From CAYOEV01 sp964403075 (GTDB lineage Bacteria > Bacteroidota > Bacteroidia > Cytophagales > Cyclobacteriaceae), in NCBI GenBank assembly GCA_964403075.1, contig CAYOEV010000007.1, positions 1 through 64,000 on the forward strand: DNA of 64,000 nt, read 5' to 3'. The translations under genes were made by a program, and so were the position numbers. Positions 1 through 7,666 of this stretch are shown here, one piece after another (position 1 is the first letter of the stretch; each line of letters begins with the position of its first letter). The notes under the pieces are model-generated. The model did not search any database, had not been told where the DNA came from, and saw nothing but the letters and a program-made list of their open reading frames with translations.

Positions 1-186
1 ACAAAAACGAAGCAAAAAAGTCAAGGCAAAATAATCGCCTATCTTCCCACCAGCCTGCCCACGCCCGGGTATTTTGCCGGGCCATCCCGCATTCCATGCT
101 GCGCATGGAGTGGGGGAAATGTTAAGGTTAGTGTATGTGTTCACCCAGACGGCGCGAGGGCCAGCCGAGACACCGGGCCCCTTATG

Positions 187-212
187 TCACACTGAGCCCT
201 GTCGAAGTGTGA
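187..212. repeat. REP-like inverted repeat
   Basis: The 7-base arms TCACACT (187-193) and AGTGTGA (206-212) are perfect inverted repeats around a 12-base loop. The right half, TCGAAGTGT, recurs as a direct repeat at 218-226. Short extragenic hairpins of this general kind are common in Bacteroidota genomes and are often linked to Y1 (RAYT-type) transposases; that link is an inference here. No second full copy was noticed in the window. Confidence 0.45.
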
Positions 213-262
213 ACCTCTCGAAGTGTAACCCAACCACCCACCCTGCATGCTGGTCATTCGCT

Positions 263-288
263 AAAACTGTCCACCGGACAGTTTTTTT
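263..288. terminator. Hairpin with T-tract, probably bidirectional terminator
   Basis: A 10-bp perfect stem, AAAACTGTCC (263-272) and GGACAGTTTT (276-285), closes a 3-base loop and is followed by more T residues. A-runs on the left make it able to act on either strand. No annotated gene ends immediately beside it in the window, so it may serve a transcript entering from the left, or be a repeat element. Confidence 0.45.
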
Positions 289-473
289 ACGCGCATGCCT
301 CTATCAAGGAAAAGAAAAGAAAGCATAAAGCTTGTCAGGCCAACTCACTGGCATGCCAGCTTTTTGACACGGTCGCTAAGCCGTGCCGAGTGACTTTAAT
401 TCCGTAGGCTTATGGCCGAATATTAGGCAGGGGGCTTACTAAGTTTCAATAGTGCCTGAACCGCGCCAGGCTG

Positions 474-495
474 AAAAAAGGGCCCAAGTCTGGGC
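474..495 (-). terminator. Terminator after the cysH-epimerase operon
   Basis: Read on the minus strand, GCCCA-GACT-TGGGC forms a 5-bp GC stem followed by CC and six T residues. It lies about 110 bases beyond the stop codon of the epimerase gene, the last gene of the minus-strand operon. Confidence 0.45.
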
Positions 496-602
496 TTAAT
501 CCCTGCTATTTAAAAATCTTTTTATCCCTGCAAAATTTACCGGCTGCAGTGACCTACTTTAAAAAGCGTCCTATTCAGTTGGTAAGCTTTATCGAATCAC
601 TT

Positions 603-1526
603 CTAAAAAGCAAACTGACTTTTAAATTCGAGCAATTCCTCTTTCAGATCGCGGGTAATAAAGCGATTTACATACTGGTAAAGCGCAGACTCTGGTGAGA
701 CGACCAGATCTCTCAGATTCATGTGTTGGTTGGAAAAAAGAAATTCCAGTGTTGGGTACATATCTTTCAACACATCCACCACTTCGAAGATCTGTAGGTT
801 TTTGTCCACAAGGTTGTAGTGTCCATTGGGAATGTCTTCACGTAGCAGTATTTGATGGAGGATGTCCGCAAGATGATTGACGTGGATGAATGCACGTGAC
901 TGCTTGCCGGTACCAAATATCTGGATTCGGTTTGAAAAGTTGGCATCCAGCATGAACCTGTTGATTACCGCATCAAAGCGCATGCTTCTGGAGTAACCAT
1001 ACACGTTGCCGGTTCTGACAATAATGGTTTGCATCTTGTTTTGAAGCCGTCGGACGTGTTCTTCCCCCCGGAGTTTGGAAATGCCGTAAAAAGTTTGTGG
1101 ACTGGGAAGGGTATCTTCGGTTGCCGCTTCATTACGGGCACCGTAAACAGAGGTGCTGCTCAGGTAAATGAGCCGTTTGATACCGGTTTCTTCAGCTGCG
1201 TAGGTTACCTCAGCAGTGCCCCAGTGGTTCACCTGCTCGTAATAATGAGGGTCGGCATTGGCAAATGGGGTAGTGACCATGGCAGCCAGATGTATTACCG
1301 TATCTACCTGCTGCATGCATTTGGTCAGCTGCCGGCTATCCAGAATATCTCCCTGAACTACCCGTATTTTATGGGCATGGGGGATCGGTGCACCCAGGAA
1401 AAAGTTTTTGTGTCCTTTCGAGAGATTGTCGTAAATGATGACCTCTTCAATGGCTTCATCAGGGAGCAAATGCGCTGTGAGTTGGGTACCCACATAGCCA
1501 GCTCCGCCTGTGATAAGTACTCTCAT
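603..1526 (-). CDS. NAD-dependent epimerase/dehydratase (extended SDR)
   Basis: A 307-residue extended short-chain dehydrogenase/reductase, the family of nucleotide-sugar epimerases and dehydratases. The Rossmann nucleotide-binding motif GGAGYVG lies at residues 7-13. The catalytic triad is visible as the serine cluster near 123-126 followed by Tyr147 and Lys151 (YGISK). An acidic residue after the second strand (YDNLSKG) fits an NAD-preferring enzyme. The length is normal for GalE/UDP-glucuronate epimerase relatives, but the C-terminal substrate half is not diagnostic, so the sugar nucleotide is unknown. The start codon overlaps the stop of the upstream cysH by 4 bases, so the two are translationally coupled. 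A terminator follows at 474-495. Confidence 0.85.
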   Translation of the reverse strand: MRVLITGGAGYVGTQLTAHLLPDEAIEEVIIYDNLSKGHKNFFLGAPIPHAHKIRVVQGDILDSRQLTKCMQQVDTVIHLAAMVTTPFANADPHYYEQVNHWGTAEVTYAAEETGIKRLIYLSSTSVYGARNEAATEDTLPSPQTFYGISKLRGEEHVRRLQNKMQTIIVRTGNVYGYSRSMRFDAVINRFMLDANFSNRIQIFGTGKQSRAFIHVNHLADILHQILLREDIPNGHYNLVDKNLQIFEVVDVLKDMYPTLEFLFSNQHMNLRDLVVSPESALYQYVNRFITRDLKEELLEFKSQFAF

Positions 1527-2185
1527 TCAGCTGTTTTTATGAGGTCGGTGTGCAAACCACATTCCACTTTATTCATGCCATACCATCGCGCTTCTCGTTC
1601 CTGCATTTCAGGATCCGGTTTGCGCGTGCAAGGCTCACAACCAATACTCACATATCCCTGGGCATCCAATGGATGACGCGGAAGATCGTATTCGCGTACG
1701 TAGCGAAAAATAGCCTGATTGGTCCAATCAAGCATGGGATGGAAACGCAGGGTGTTGAATGGCGCGGGCTGTTCGCTTTTCATGGCCTTCCGCACGGCGC
1801 TTTGATCGGCACGCACGCCATTGATCCAAACATCGTAATTGGCGAGAACAGGCTCCATGGGTGCCGTTTTGTTTAGGTAACAACAATGATCAGGGTCTGT
1901 GGTAAACATCAACTTGCCATTGGCTTCTCGCTGCAAATATTTGGGTGTACTTGATTTTACTTCATGGATAGTCAAACCAAACTGGGCCGCCACTTCATCC
2001 TTGAATGCAATGGTTTCCGGAAATAGATAACCTGTATTGATGAAGTAGATAGGTATCGACGAGTCGATCCTGCTGAGGATGTGTAACATTACCAGGCTGT
2101 GTGTTTGAAACGAAGAAGAAGTGAATAGTGATTTACCCTGTGCCTGGTAATGACTTATCTTTTCTGCGATTGCTTCGAATTCCAT
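1523..2185 (-). CDS. cysH: Assimilatory adenylyl-sulfate/PAPS reductase
   Basis: A 220-residue reductase that reduces activated sulfate (APS or PAPS) to sulfite in cysteine biosynthesis, cytoplasmic. The paired cysteines CC at 101-102 and CxxC at 183-186 are the 4Fe-4S ligands of the APS-reductase type; the E. coli PAPS-only enzyme lacks them. The catalytic motif ECGLHT (Cys209) is near the C-terminus. I take the ATG at 2185; an in-frame GTG lies two codons upstream. A TATATTTG -10-like box sits about 20 bases upstream, implying a very short leader. No ATP sulfurylase or sulfite reductase gene is in the window; the downstream partner is an SDR epimerase overlapping by 4 bases, an unusual pairing. 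Confidence 0.9.
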   Translation of the reverse strand: MEFEAIAEKISHYQAQGKSLFTSSSFQTHSLVMLHILSRIDSSIPIYFINTGYLFPETIAFKDEVAAQFGLTIHEVKSSTPKYLQREANGKLMFTTDPDHCCYLNKTAPMEPVLANYDVWINGVRADQSAVRKAMKSEQPAPFNTLRFHPMLDWTNQAIFRYVREYDLPRHPLDAQGYVSIGCEPCTRKPDPEMQEREARWYGMNKVECGLHTDLIKTAE

Positions 2186-2204
2186 GCCCACTTTGTTCTG
2201 CGAA

Positions 2205-2212
2205 CAAATATA
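2205..2212 (-). promoter_or_regulatory. Candidate Bacteroidota -7 box for cysH
   Basis: Minus-strand TATATTTG matches the Bacteroidota -7 consensus TAnnTTTG exactly. It lies about 20 bases from the cysH ATG. No clear -33 TTG is visible at the usual spacing, so this is tentative. Confidence 0.35.
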
Positions 2213-2247
2213 CAGGAGCGCGGGAAGTGTTGACTTAAAAGGAGCTA

Positions 2248-2649
2248 TTATAAGACCAGATAGCCCAAGCGATGGTAACTCTGGTCTACACTAAGACCCT
2301 TGACAATATTATTTTGAAGATAGCATAGCAACTCCCTACTTCTTTCGAACGGCATATTGAGTACCGATAGTAGTTGTTGTAAAATTCGTTCCGCACGATC
2401 TCCCCACTGGCCTCGACGAAGAATTTTTCCTACCAGCGTGTAAATGAGCTTAAATTTTTTGAATCTCTTTGTTGGTAGCAATCTTTTCAATCTTCCGGCC
2501 TGAGTGGGTAGGGGGATGGTATCGAGTTGAATAGAGGTGGCTTTTTGGAGAAAAATAGAATCTTCCTCGCTGACAATGCCTTGCGAAATACCCAAAATAA
2601 TCAAACTTTTTATCTGGTTCCTCTCACTCGAATAACCCAAGATATTCAT
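2248..2649 (-). CDS. Hypothetical protein, TerB-like helical
   Basis: A 133-residue soluble, mostly helical, basic protein without signal peptide or membrane segments. The pattern of two helical repeats (an isoleucine/leucine-rich segment around residues 14-25, then a long segment from about 70 to 125 ending in LSVDQSYHRLGYLVL) resembles TerB-like folds, but no metal-binding acidic motif is evident, so this is only an impression. It lies 62 bases upstream of cysH in the same orientation and diverges from the pterin genes. Composition is richer in A/T than its neighbours. I do not recognise a function. Confidence 0.55.
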   Translation of the reverse strand: MNILGYSSERNQIKSLIILGISQGIVSEEDSIFLQKATSIQLDTIPLPTQAGRLKRLLPTKRFKKFKLIYTLVGKILRRGQWGDRAERILQQLLSVLNMPFERSRELLCYLQNNIVKGLSVDQSYHRLGYLVL

Positions 2650-2788
2650 AAGCTAAGTGTTTTAAGTGCAATTATATATAAAAATAGTTCAACAAATGAG
2701 GTTATTGGTTTCCTTCAGTGAATGTGCATTTATTACCTTGCCTGAACTAAGTACTGCCGGCTTGGGTTTACCATCTGATTATTAAAGG

Positions 2789-3196
2789 ATGAAGGTAGCA
2801 GTTTTCAGAAAAGAACATTTTAATGCCGCTCACAGGTTACATAATCCAGCGTGGAGTGATGAAAAGAATGAGGCGGTTTTTGGTAAGTGCAACAATCCCA
2901 ATTGGCATGGTCACAACTACGATTTAATTGTAAAATTAACTGGCATTCCCGACAGGGAGACGGGTTATGTTTACGACATGAAGCAATTAAGTGATCTCAT
3001 CAAACACGAGGTCCTCAATAGATATGATCACAAAAATCTCAATTTGGATGTAGAAGAATTTAGGGATATCAATCCCACTGCTGAAAATATCGCCACAAAA
3101 ATTTATGAACGATTGAGAGCCAAACTCCCAGTGGAGTTGGACTTGAATATAAGATTATATGAAACAGAAAGAAACTTTGTTGAATATCCAGCCTGA
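2789..3196 (+). CDS. 6-pyruvoyl-tetrahydropterin synthase / QueD family
   Basis: A 135-residue T-fold enzyme acting on 7,8-dihydroneopterin triphosphate. The zinc ligands are His15 (FNAAHRL) and the HGH motif at 40-42; the catalytic cysteine is Cys34. The spacing C-x5-HGH matches what has been described for genuine PTPS (PTPS-II, tetrahydrobiopterin branch), whereas the queuosine enzyme QueD typically has C-x3-HGH. The next gene, folE, makes the substrate and overlaps it by 38 bases, so the two form one operon. The start ATG has an AAAGG just upstream. Either a biopterin or a preQ0 role is possible; motif spacing favours the former. Confidence 0.85.
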   Translation: MKVAVFRKEHFNAAHRLHNPAWSDEKNEAVFGKCNNPNWHGHNYDLIVKLTGIPDRETGYVYDMKQLSDLIKHEVLNRYDHKNLNLDVEEFRDINPTAENIATKIYERLRAKLPVELDLNIRLYETERNFVEYPA

Positions 3197-3842
3197 GGAA
3201 GATTTTGGAGATGATCATGTGGCTGGTGCCTATGATACGCCCCTAAGGCCTGACGCATTCGAAAAAGATGATGAGTTGAAAATAGAGCTCATTTCCAAGC
3301 ATTTTAAGGAGATTATGCTCATTTTAGGATTGGATTTGGAGGATGACAGTCTGAAGGGCACACCCATGCGCGTAGCTAAGATGTATGTACAAGAGGTTTT
3401 TTCTGGCTTAAATCCGGACAACAAACCAGTGGCACGGTTGTTTGACAACAAATATAATTACGACCAAATGCTGGTCGAGAAGGACATTACCTTCTATTCG
3501 CATTGTGAACATCATTTTGTGCCCATTTATGGGAAAGCTCATGTGGCTTATTTTTCCAGCGGTAAGGTGATTGGTCTGTCAAAAATTAATCGCATCGTAC
3601 AATATTTTGCCAAAAGACCTCAGGTGCAGGAAAGGCTCACTGTGCAGATTGCGGAGGAGTTGAAAACCATTTTGCAAACGGATGATGTGGCTGTGGTTAT
3701 GGACGCTACACACATGTGTGTATCATCGAGAGGTGTAAACGACACCAACAGTCGGACCGGTACGGCCAACTTCGGAGGCAGATTCAATGAGGAGAGTGTC
3801 AAGAAAGAATTTTTGAATTATATCAACACGTCCGCCGTCTAA
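3159..3842 (+). CDS. folE: GTP cyclohydrolase I
   Basis: A 227-residue enzyme converting GTP to 7,8-dihydroneopterin triphosphate, first step of folate, biopterin and queuosine synthesis. The zinc site is visible as SHCEHH (Cys116, His119) and the later HMC (Cys187); the active-site region GKVIGLSKINR and the QVQERLT segment are intact. About 40 N-terminal residues precede the catalytic core, as in many bacterial FolE. The ATG lies inside the end of the PTPS gene (38-base overlap); no closer ATG is in frame, although an in-frame GTG exists at 3219. The overlap couples it to the pterin synthase. Confidence 0.95.
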   Translation: MKQKETLLNIQPEEDFGDDHVAGAYDTPLRPDAFEKDDELKIELISKHFKEIMLILGLDLEDDSLKGTPMRVAKMYVQEVFSGLNPDNKPVARLFDNKYNYDQMLVEKDITFYSHCEHHFVPIYGKAHVAYFSSGKVIGLSKINRIVQYFAKRPQVQERLTVQIAEELKTILQTDDVAVVMDATHMCVSSRGVNDTNSRTGTANFGGRFNEESVKKEFLNYINTSAV

Positions 3843-3888
3843 CAACAAGGTCCTGACACTTTGGATTTTTAAAATTTGGTTGAAAGGC

Positions 3889-3896
3889 TATCTTTG
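3889..3896 (+). promoter_or_regulatory. Candidate -7 box for hppA
   Basis: TATCTTTG matches the Bacteroidota TAnnTTTG box, 33 bases before the hppA ATG. A TTTGG lies upstream at 3860-3864 but the spacing is about 5 bases longer than usual. Confidence 0.4.
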
Positions 3897-3928
3897 CGAC
3901 CAGTTTTCTGAATCCTAACTGAAATTCA

Positions 3929-6142
3929 ATGAATTATAGTGTCTATATGGTTCCTGTGTTGGGACTTATTGGCTTGGTGGTAATGATGATCAAGCAACGC
4001 TGGGTGCGGCGACAGGAGGTGGGCGAAGCCAAGATGCAAGAGATAGCTGCGCACATTAAAGAAGGTGCGCTGGCGTTTCTAAAAGCTGAATATCGTGTGC
4101 TGGCGATATTCGTAGTGGTAGCGGGCAGTTTGTTGGGTTTGATTTCTTATCTGGTCGAGACTACTCCTTGGTTCATTGTAGTGGCATTTGTGATCGGTGC
4201 TTTTTTCTCTGCACTAGCCGGCAACATCGGCATGCGCATCGCCACGGATGCCAACGTGCGAACCACACACGCTGCACGCGCCAGCTTACCACAGGCACTT
4301 AAAGTCTCTTTCACTGGCGGGACCGTCATGGGTCTCGGCGTAGCGGGCTTGGCAGTTTTTGGCTTAAGCCTTTTGTTTGTGTTTCTCTTCCATTACCTCA
4401 TGGATGGCAGATGGACCAGCAACGCAGACATGACCATGTTATTGGAAGCCTTGGCGGGTTTTTCATTAGGAGCAGAGTCCATCGCTCTCTTCGCGCGCGT
4501 TGGCGGAGGTATCTACACCAAAGCGGCAGACGTGGGAGCCGATCTCGTGGGTAAGGTAGAAGCCGGTATACCTGAAGATGATCCGAGAAATCCAGCCACC
4601 ATTGCAGATAATGTAGGTGACAATGTTGGCGATGTAGCAGGCATGGGTGCCGACCTTTTTGGTTCTTATGTGGCTACGGTATTGGCGTCTATGGTATTGG
4701 GTAATTACCTCATACGGGACATGGGAGGCAGTATCGATGACATTTACGGAGGCATAGGTCCTATACTTCTCCCACTGGTCATCGCGGGTCTAGGCCTAAT
4801 CTTTTCAATTCTGGCTACCGGTTTGATTCGCATCTCATCCAATGCAGCGCGTGAGCCGCAAGTGCAAAACGCCTTGAATAAGGGCAATTGGGGCGCTATT
4901 TTATTAACAGCATTGGCCGCATATTTCGTCATTCAGGCGTATTTGCCGAGTGAAATTCAGATGGTATTTTTTGGTGAGGGACTGAAGACGCTGTCTAATG
5001 TAAATGTCTTTTATGCGGTATTGGTTGGGCTCTTCGTTGGCGCAGCGATTTCTTTTCTTACCGAGTATTATACCGGATTGGGTAAAAAACCGGTTTTAGA
5101 CATCGTACAGCGATCCAGCACAGGCGCGGCGACCAACATTATTGCAGGTTTGGCCACGGGAATGCTCTCAACATTTGGGCCTGTATTACTATTTGCCGGC
5201 GCCATCTGGGCCGCGTATTCATTTGCCGGATTTTATGGCGTGGGTATTGCAGCTTCAGCCATGATGGCCACCACAGCCATGCAGTTAGCCATAGATGCAT
5301 TTGGCCCAATTGCAGACAACGCAGGAGGCATTGCGGAGATGTCTGAGCTTCCGGATGAGGTTCGTAAACGAACAGATATCCTGGACTCTGTGGGTAATAC
5401 TACTGCTGCCATCGGTAAAGGATTCGCCATCGCGTCGGCGGCGCTGACTGCACTGGCACTTTTTGCGGCTTACGTAACATTTACAGGCATTGACGGTATC
5501 AATATTTTCAAGGCAGATGTATTGGCTGCTTTGTTCATCGGAGGGATGATTCCGGTGGTATTTTCCGCGCTGGCCATGAATTCTGTTGGAAAGGCCGCTA
5601 TGGAAATGGTGAAGGAGGTTAGGAGACAATTCAGAGAGATTCCGGGCATCATGGAAGGTACGTCAGAACCGGAATACGGTAAATGTGTAGACATTTCTAC
5701 TCAGGCAGCCATACGTGAAATGATGCTTCCGGGGGCTATTACCATTGTAACACCTGTCCTGATTGGCTTTATTATGGGACCTGAAGCATTGGGTAGCTAC
5801 ATGGCCGGTGTAGCTGTTTCAGGTGTAGTATGGGCTATTTTTCAGAACAATGCCGGCGGTGCGTGGGACAATGCCAAAAAGTCTTTTGAGGCTGGTGTGA
5901 TGATTGATGGAGAAATGACCTTTAAGGGATCTGACGCCCACAAAGCAGCTGTGACAGGTGACACGGTAGGCGATCCATTCAAGGATACTTCTGGCCCTTC
6001 GATGAACATCCTCATCAAGCTTACCTGTTTGGTAGGTCTGGTGATTGCCCCAATATTGGGGGAATTTTATGGCACGGCCAATCACACCGCAGACGTGAAA
6101 AAAGAAGTTATTGAAATAAAGGCGGAACGTATAAATAAGTAA
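3929..6142 (+). CDS. hppA: Membrane-bound ion-translocating pyrophosphatase
   Basis: A 737-residue integral membrane pyrophosphatase with about 16 transmembrane segments, coupling pyrophosphate hydrolysis to H+ or Na+ export. The substrate-binding signature GGGIYTKAADVGADLVGKVE and the acidic motif DDPRNPATIADNVGDNVGD are intact, as is the late DTVGDPFKDTSGPS loop. The segment GNTTAA carries Ala where K+-independent enzymes have Lys, so it should be K+-dependent. Many K+-dependent members in marine bacteria pump Na+; the sequence alone does not settle H+ versus Na+. It is monocistronic with a candidate promoter at 3889-3896 and a strong terminator at 6172-6198. Confidence 0.95.
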   Translation: MNYSVYMVPVLGLIGLVVMMIKQRWVRRQEVGEAKMQEIAAHIKEGALAFLKAEYRVLAIFVVVAGSLLGLISYLVETTPWFIVVAFVIGAFFSALAGNIGMRIATDANVRTTHAARASLPQALKVSFTGGTVMGLGVAGLAVFGLSLLFVFLFHYLMDGRWTSNADMTMLLEALAGFSLGAESIALFARVGGGIYTKAADVGADLVGKVEAGIPEDDPRNPATIADNVGDNVGDVAGMGADLFGSYVATVLASMVLGNYLIRDMGGSIDDIYGGIGPILLPLVIAGLGLIFSILATGLIRISSNAAREPQVQNALNKGNWGAILLTALAAYFVIQAYLPSEIQMVFFGEGLKTLSNVNVFYAVLVGLFVGAAISFLTEYYTGLGKKPVLDIVQRSSTGAATNIIAGLATGMLSTFGPVLLFAGAIWAAYSFAGFYGVGIAASAMMATTAMQLAIDAFGPIADNAGGIAEMSELPDEVRKRTDILDSVGNTTAAIGKGFAIASAALTALALFAAYVTFTGIDGINIFKADVLAALFIGGMIPVVFSALAMNSVGKAAMEMVKEVRRQFREIPGIMEGTSEPEYGKCVDISTQAAIREMMLPGAITIVTPVLIGFIMGPEALGSYMAGVAVSGVVWAIFQNNAGGAWDNAKKSFEAGVMIDGEMTFKGSDAHKAAVTGDTVGDPFKDTSGPSMNILIKLTCLVGLVIAPILGEFYGTANHTADVKKEVIEIKAERINK

Positions 6143-6171
6143 TTGGTATTTTTCTAAGTGATGGTGTTTGT

Positions 6172-6198
6172 AAAGGAGATCTGTTGATCTCCTTTTTT
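6172..6198 (+). terminator. Rho-independent terminator of hppA
   Basis: Perfect 10-bp stem AAAGGAGATC (6172-6181) and GATCTCCTTT (6186-6195) with a TGTT loop, followed by three more T residues. It begins 29 bases after the hppA stop. Confidence 0.85.
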
Positions 6199-6266
6199 AT
6201 GAAAAATTGACAAATGCATAATCACATCATCGCGAAGGGGATTGCGGGTTGGGTTTATCTTCGGAC

Positions 6267-7469
6267 ATGCGAAATTTAATCTTTATCCTGTGGGTCGCCC
6301 TGGTGGGTTGCCAGGTACAAAAAGGGGAAAACAGCCCTCAAGCTCAGCAGCAGCCCTATGTGATCCTGGTCTCATTGGATGGTTACCGTGCAGATTATAC
6401 AGCCTTGCACGAGGCACCCACACTGGCGCGCATGAGTGAGACCGGAGCTTTTGGACCCATGTACCCTAGTTTCCCTTCAAAGACCTTCCCCAATCACTAC
6501 ACGCTCGTCACAGGGCTTTATCCTGGTTCTCATGGGTTAATGGGTAATACCTTTTACAGCAGGTCTCGCGATACCACTTACATGATGCGAAATCGGAAAC
6601 AAGTAGAAGATGGTAGCTGGTACGGCGGTGTACCGTTATGGGTTTTGGCAGAGCAGCAGGGCATGGTCAGTGCCTCTTATTTTTGGGTGGGTTCGGAGGC
6701 AAATATCCTAGACACTTACCCGACCTACTACTACAGGTATGATGAGCGTGTACCGATGCAGGACCGTGTAAAGCAGGTAATTGATTGGTTGGAATACCCG
6801 GAAGCTACGCGACCCCATTTTATTACCTTGTATTTCTCCGTCGTGGACAGTAAGGGACACCGTCATGGGCCGGTGGCCCCTGAAACCAGACAGGCGGTAC
6901 AGGATGTAGATGCGCAGTTGGCGGTGCTCAGGCAATACCTAGCGGCATCTTCTTTACCCGCTTACCTGATAGTGGTCTCTGATCATGGGATGACTGAAGT
7001 AAATCAAGCCGTGGACATCAGCAAGGTTGATTTTGGCTCGGCCATTACGATAAATTCGGGTACACAACTGGATGTATTTTCCTCTAATAAGACGTTAATT
7101 GATGCTATTCAAGAACAATTGAGGGCATTTGAGAAATTAACTTTATTCCAGAAAAACCAGATACCTGAGCATTTCCACTACCAAAATAAAGATCGCACGC
7201 CAGATCTCATGGCCATAGTGCCACCGCCGAATATAATCGTTACAGATAGCGGTCAACAGATTAGGGGGGGTGCCCATGGTTTCGACCCTTACGCACATCC
7301 TGAAATGCAAGCCGTCTTTTATGCAGAAGGCCCAGATATTAAGGCTGGTGTAACGCTCCAAACCTTTGACAATGTGCATGTTTACCCTTTTATTGCACAC
7401 CTGCTCGGTCTTAAATCTCCGCCTGTGGATGGCGAAGATAAGCTCATACGTGCGCTGCTTGAAGATTAG
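6267..7469 (+). CDS. Ectonucleotide pyrophosphatase/phosphodiesterase-like lipoprotein
   Basis: A 400-residue member of the alkaline phosphatase superfamily, NPP branch, which cleaves phosphodiester or pyrophosphate bonds in nucleotides outside the cytoplasm. The ATG at 6267 gives a lipoprotein signal peptide ending in LVGC; an upstream in-frame start at 6249 would only add six residues. Metal and catalytic motifs are in order: SLDGYR (Asp), SKTFPNHYTL with the Thr nucleophile, DSKGHRHGP, SDHGM and GAHGFDP. It is likely periplasmic or outer-membrane anchored. Its 3' end overlaps by 4 bases the convergent small gene at 7466. Substrate unknown. Confidence 0.88.
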   Translation: MRNLIFILWVALVGCQVQKGENSPQAQQQPYVILVSLDGYRADYTALHEAPTLARMSETGAFGPMYPSFPSKTFPNHYTLVTGLYPGSHGLMGNTFYSRSRDTTYMMRNRKQVEDGSWYGGVPLWVLAEQQGMVSASYFWVGSEANILDTYPTYYYRYDERVPMQDRVKQVIDWLEYPEATRPHFITLYFSVVDSKGHRHGPVAPETRQAVQDVDAQLAVLRQYLAASSLPAYLIVVSDHGMTEVNQAVDISKVDFGSAITINSGTQLDVFSSNKTLIDAIQEQLRAFEKLTLFQKNQIPEHFHYQNKDRTPDLMAIVPPPNIIVTDSGQQIRGGAHGFDPYAHPEMQAVFYAEGPDIKAGVTLQTFDNVHVYPFIAHLLGLKSPPVDGEDKLIRALLED

Positions 7470-7666
7470 TTTTTATTGGACAGTTGAACCTTACGGGTTC
7501 GCTTTCTTTGTTTATCCCATCTCGGATTATATGGTCGAAATCTTTTCCTAGGCTTCACAGTCTCTACTGTTTCTATCCCCGATACCTTATAGTAAACACT
7601 GCAACCCGGGCAAAACAGGATACCAAAAGCAAAAAATAATAAGCCGGTAAAGGTCTTTTTTTTCAT
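7466..7666 (-). CDS. Small exported protein downstream of SulP
   Basis: A 66-residue protein with a basic start, a hydrophobic segment at about 5-20 and a very basic tail (KPRKRFRPYNPRWDKQRKR). Two cysteines, CPGC, close the hydrophobic segment; the residues before Cys are not a canonical lipobox, so lipoprotein status is doubtful. Its start overlaps the SulP stop by 4 bases (ATGA), which argues that it is real and co-translated. Function unknown. Confidence 0.6.
   Translation of the reverse strand: MKKKTFTGLLFFAFGILFCPGCSVYYKVSGIETVETVKPRKRFRPYNPRWDKQRKRTRKVQLSNKN

Larger units (their letters stand above)
1..602. other. Intergenic region with hairpin repeats
   Basis: No convincing gene is present. 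An 84-codon open frame at 74-328 has no recognisable motif, runs through hairpin repeats and has atypical composition, so I do not call it. The stretch holds a REP-like inverted repeat (187-212), a strong 10-bp hairpin (263-285) and a minus-strand terminator (474-495), each listed separately. Confidence 0.6.

Noticed and set aside
74..328. 84-codon plus-strand frame at the left edge
   Set aside because: It crosses an inverted repeat and a terminator-like hairpin, has no recognisable motif and unusual composition.
1029..1676. 215-codon plus-strand frame
   Set aside because: It lies opposite the epimerase and cysH genes, whose motifs are clear; it is a shadow frame.
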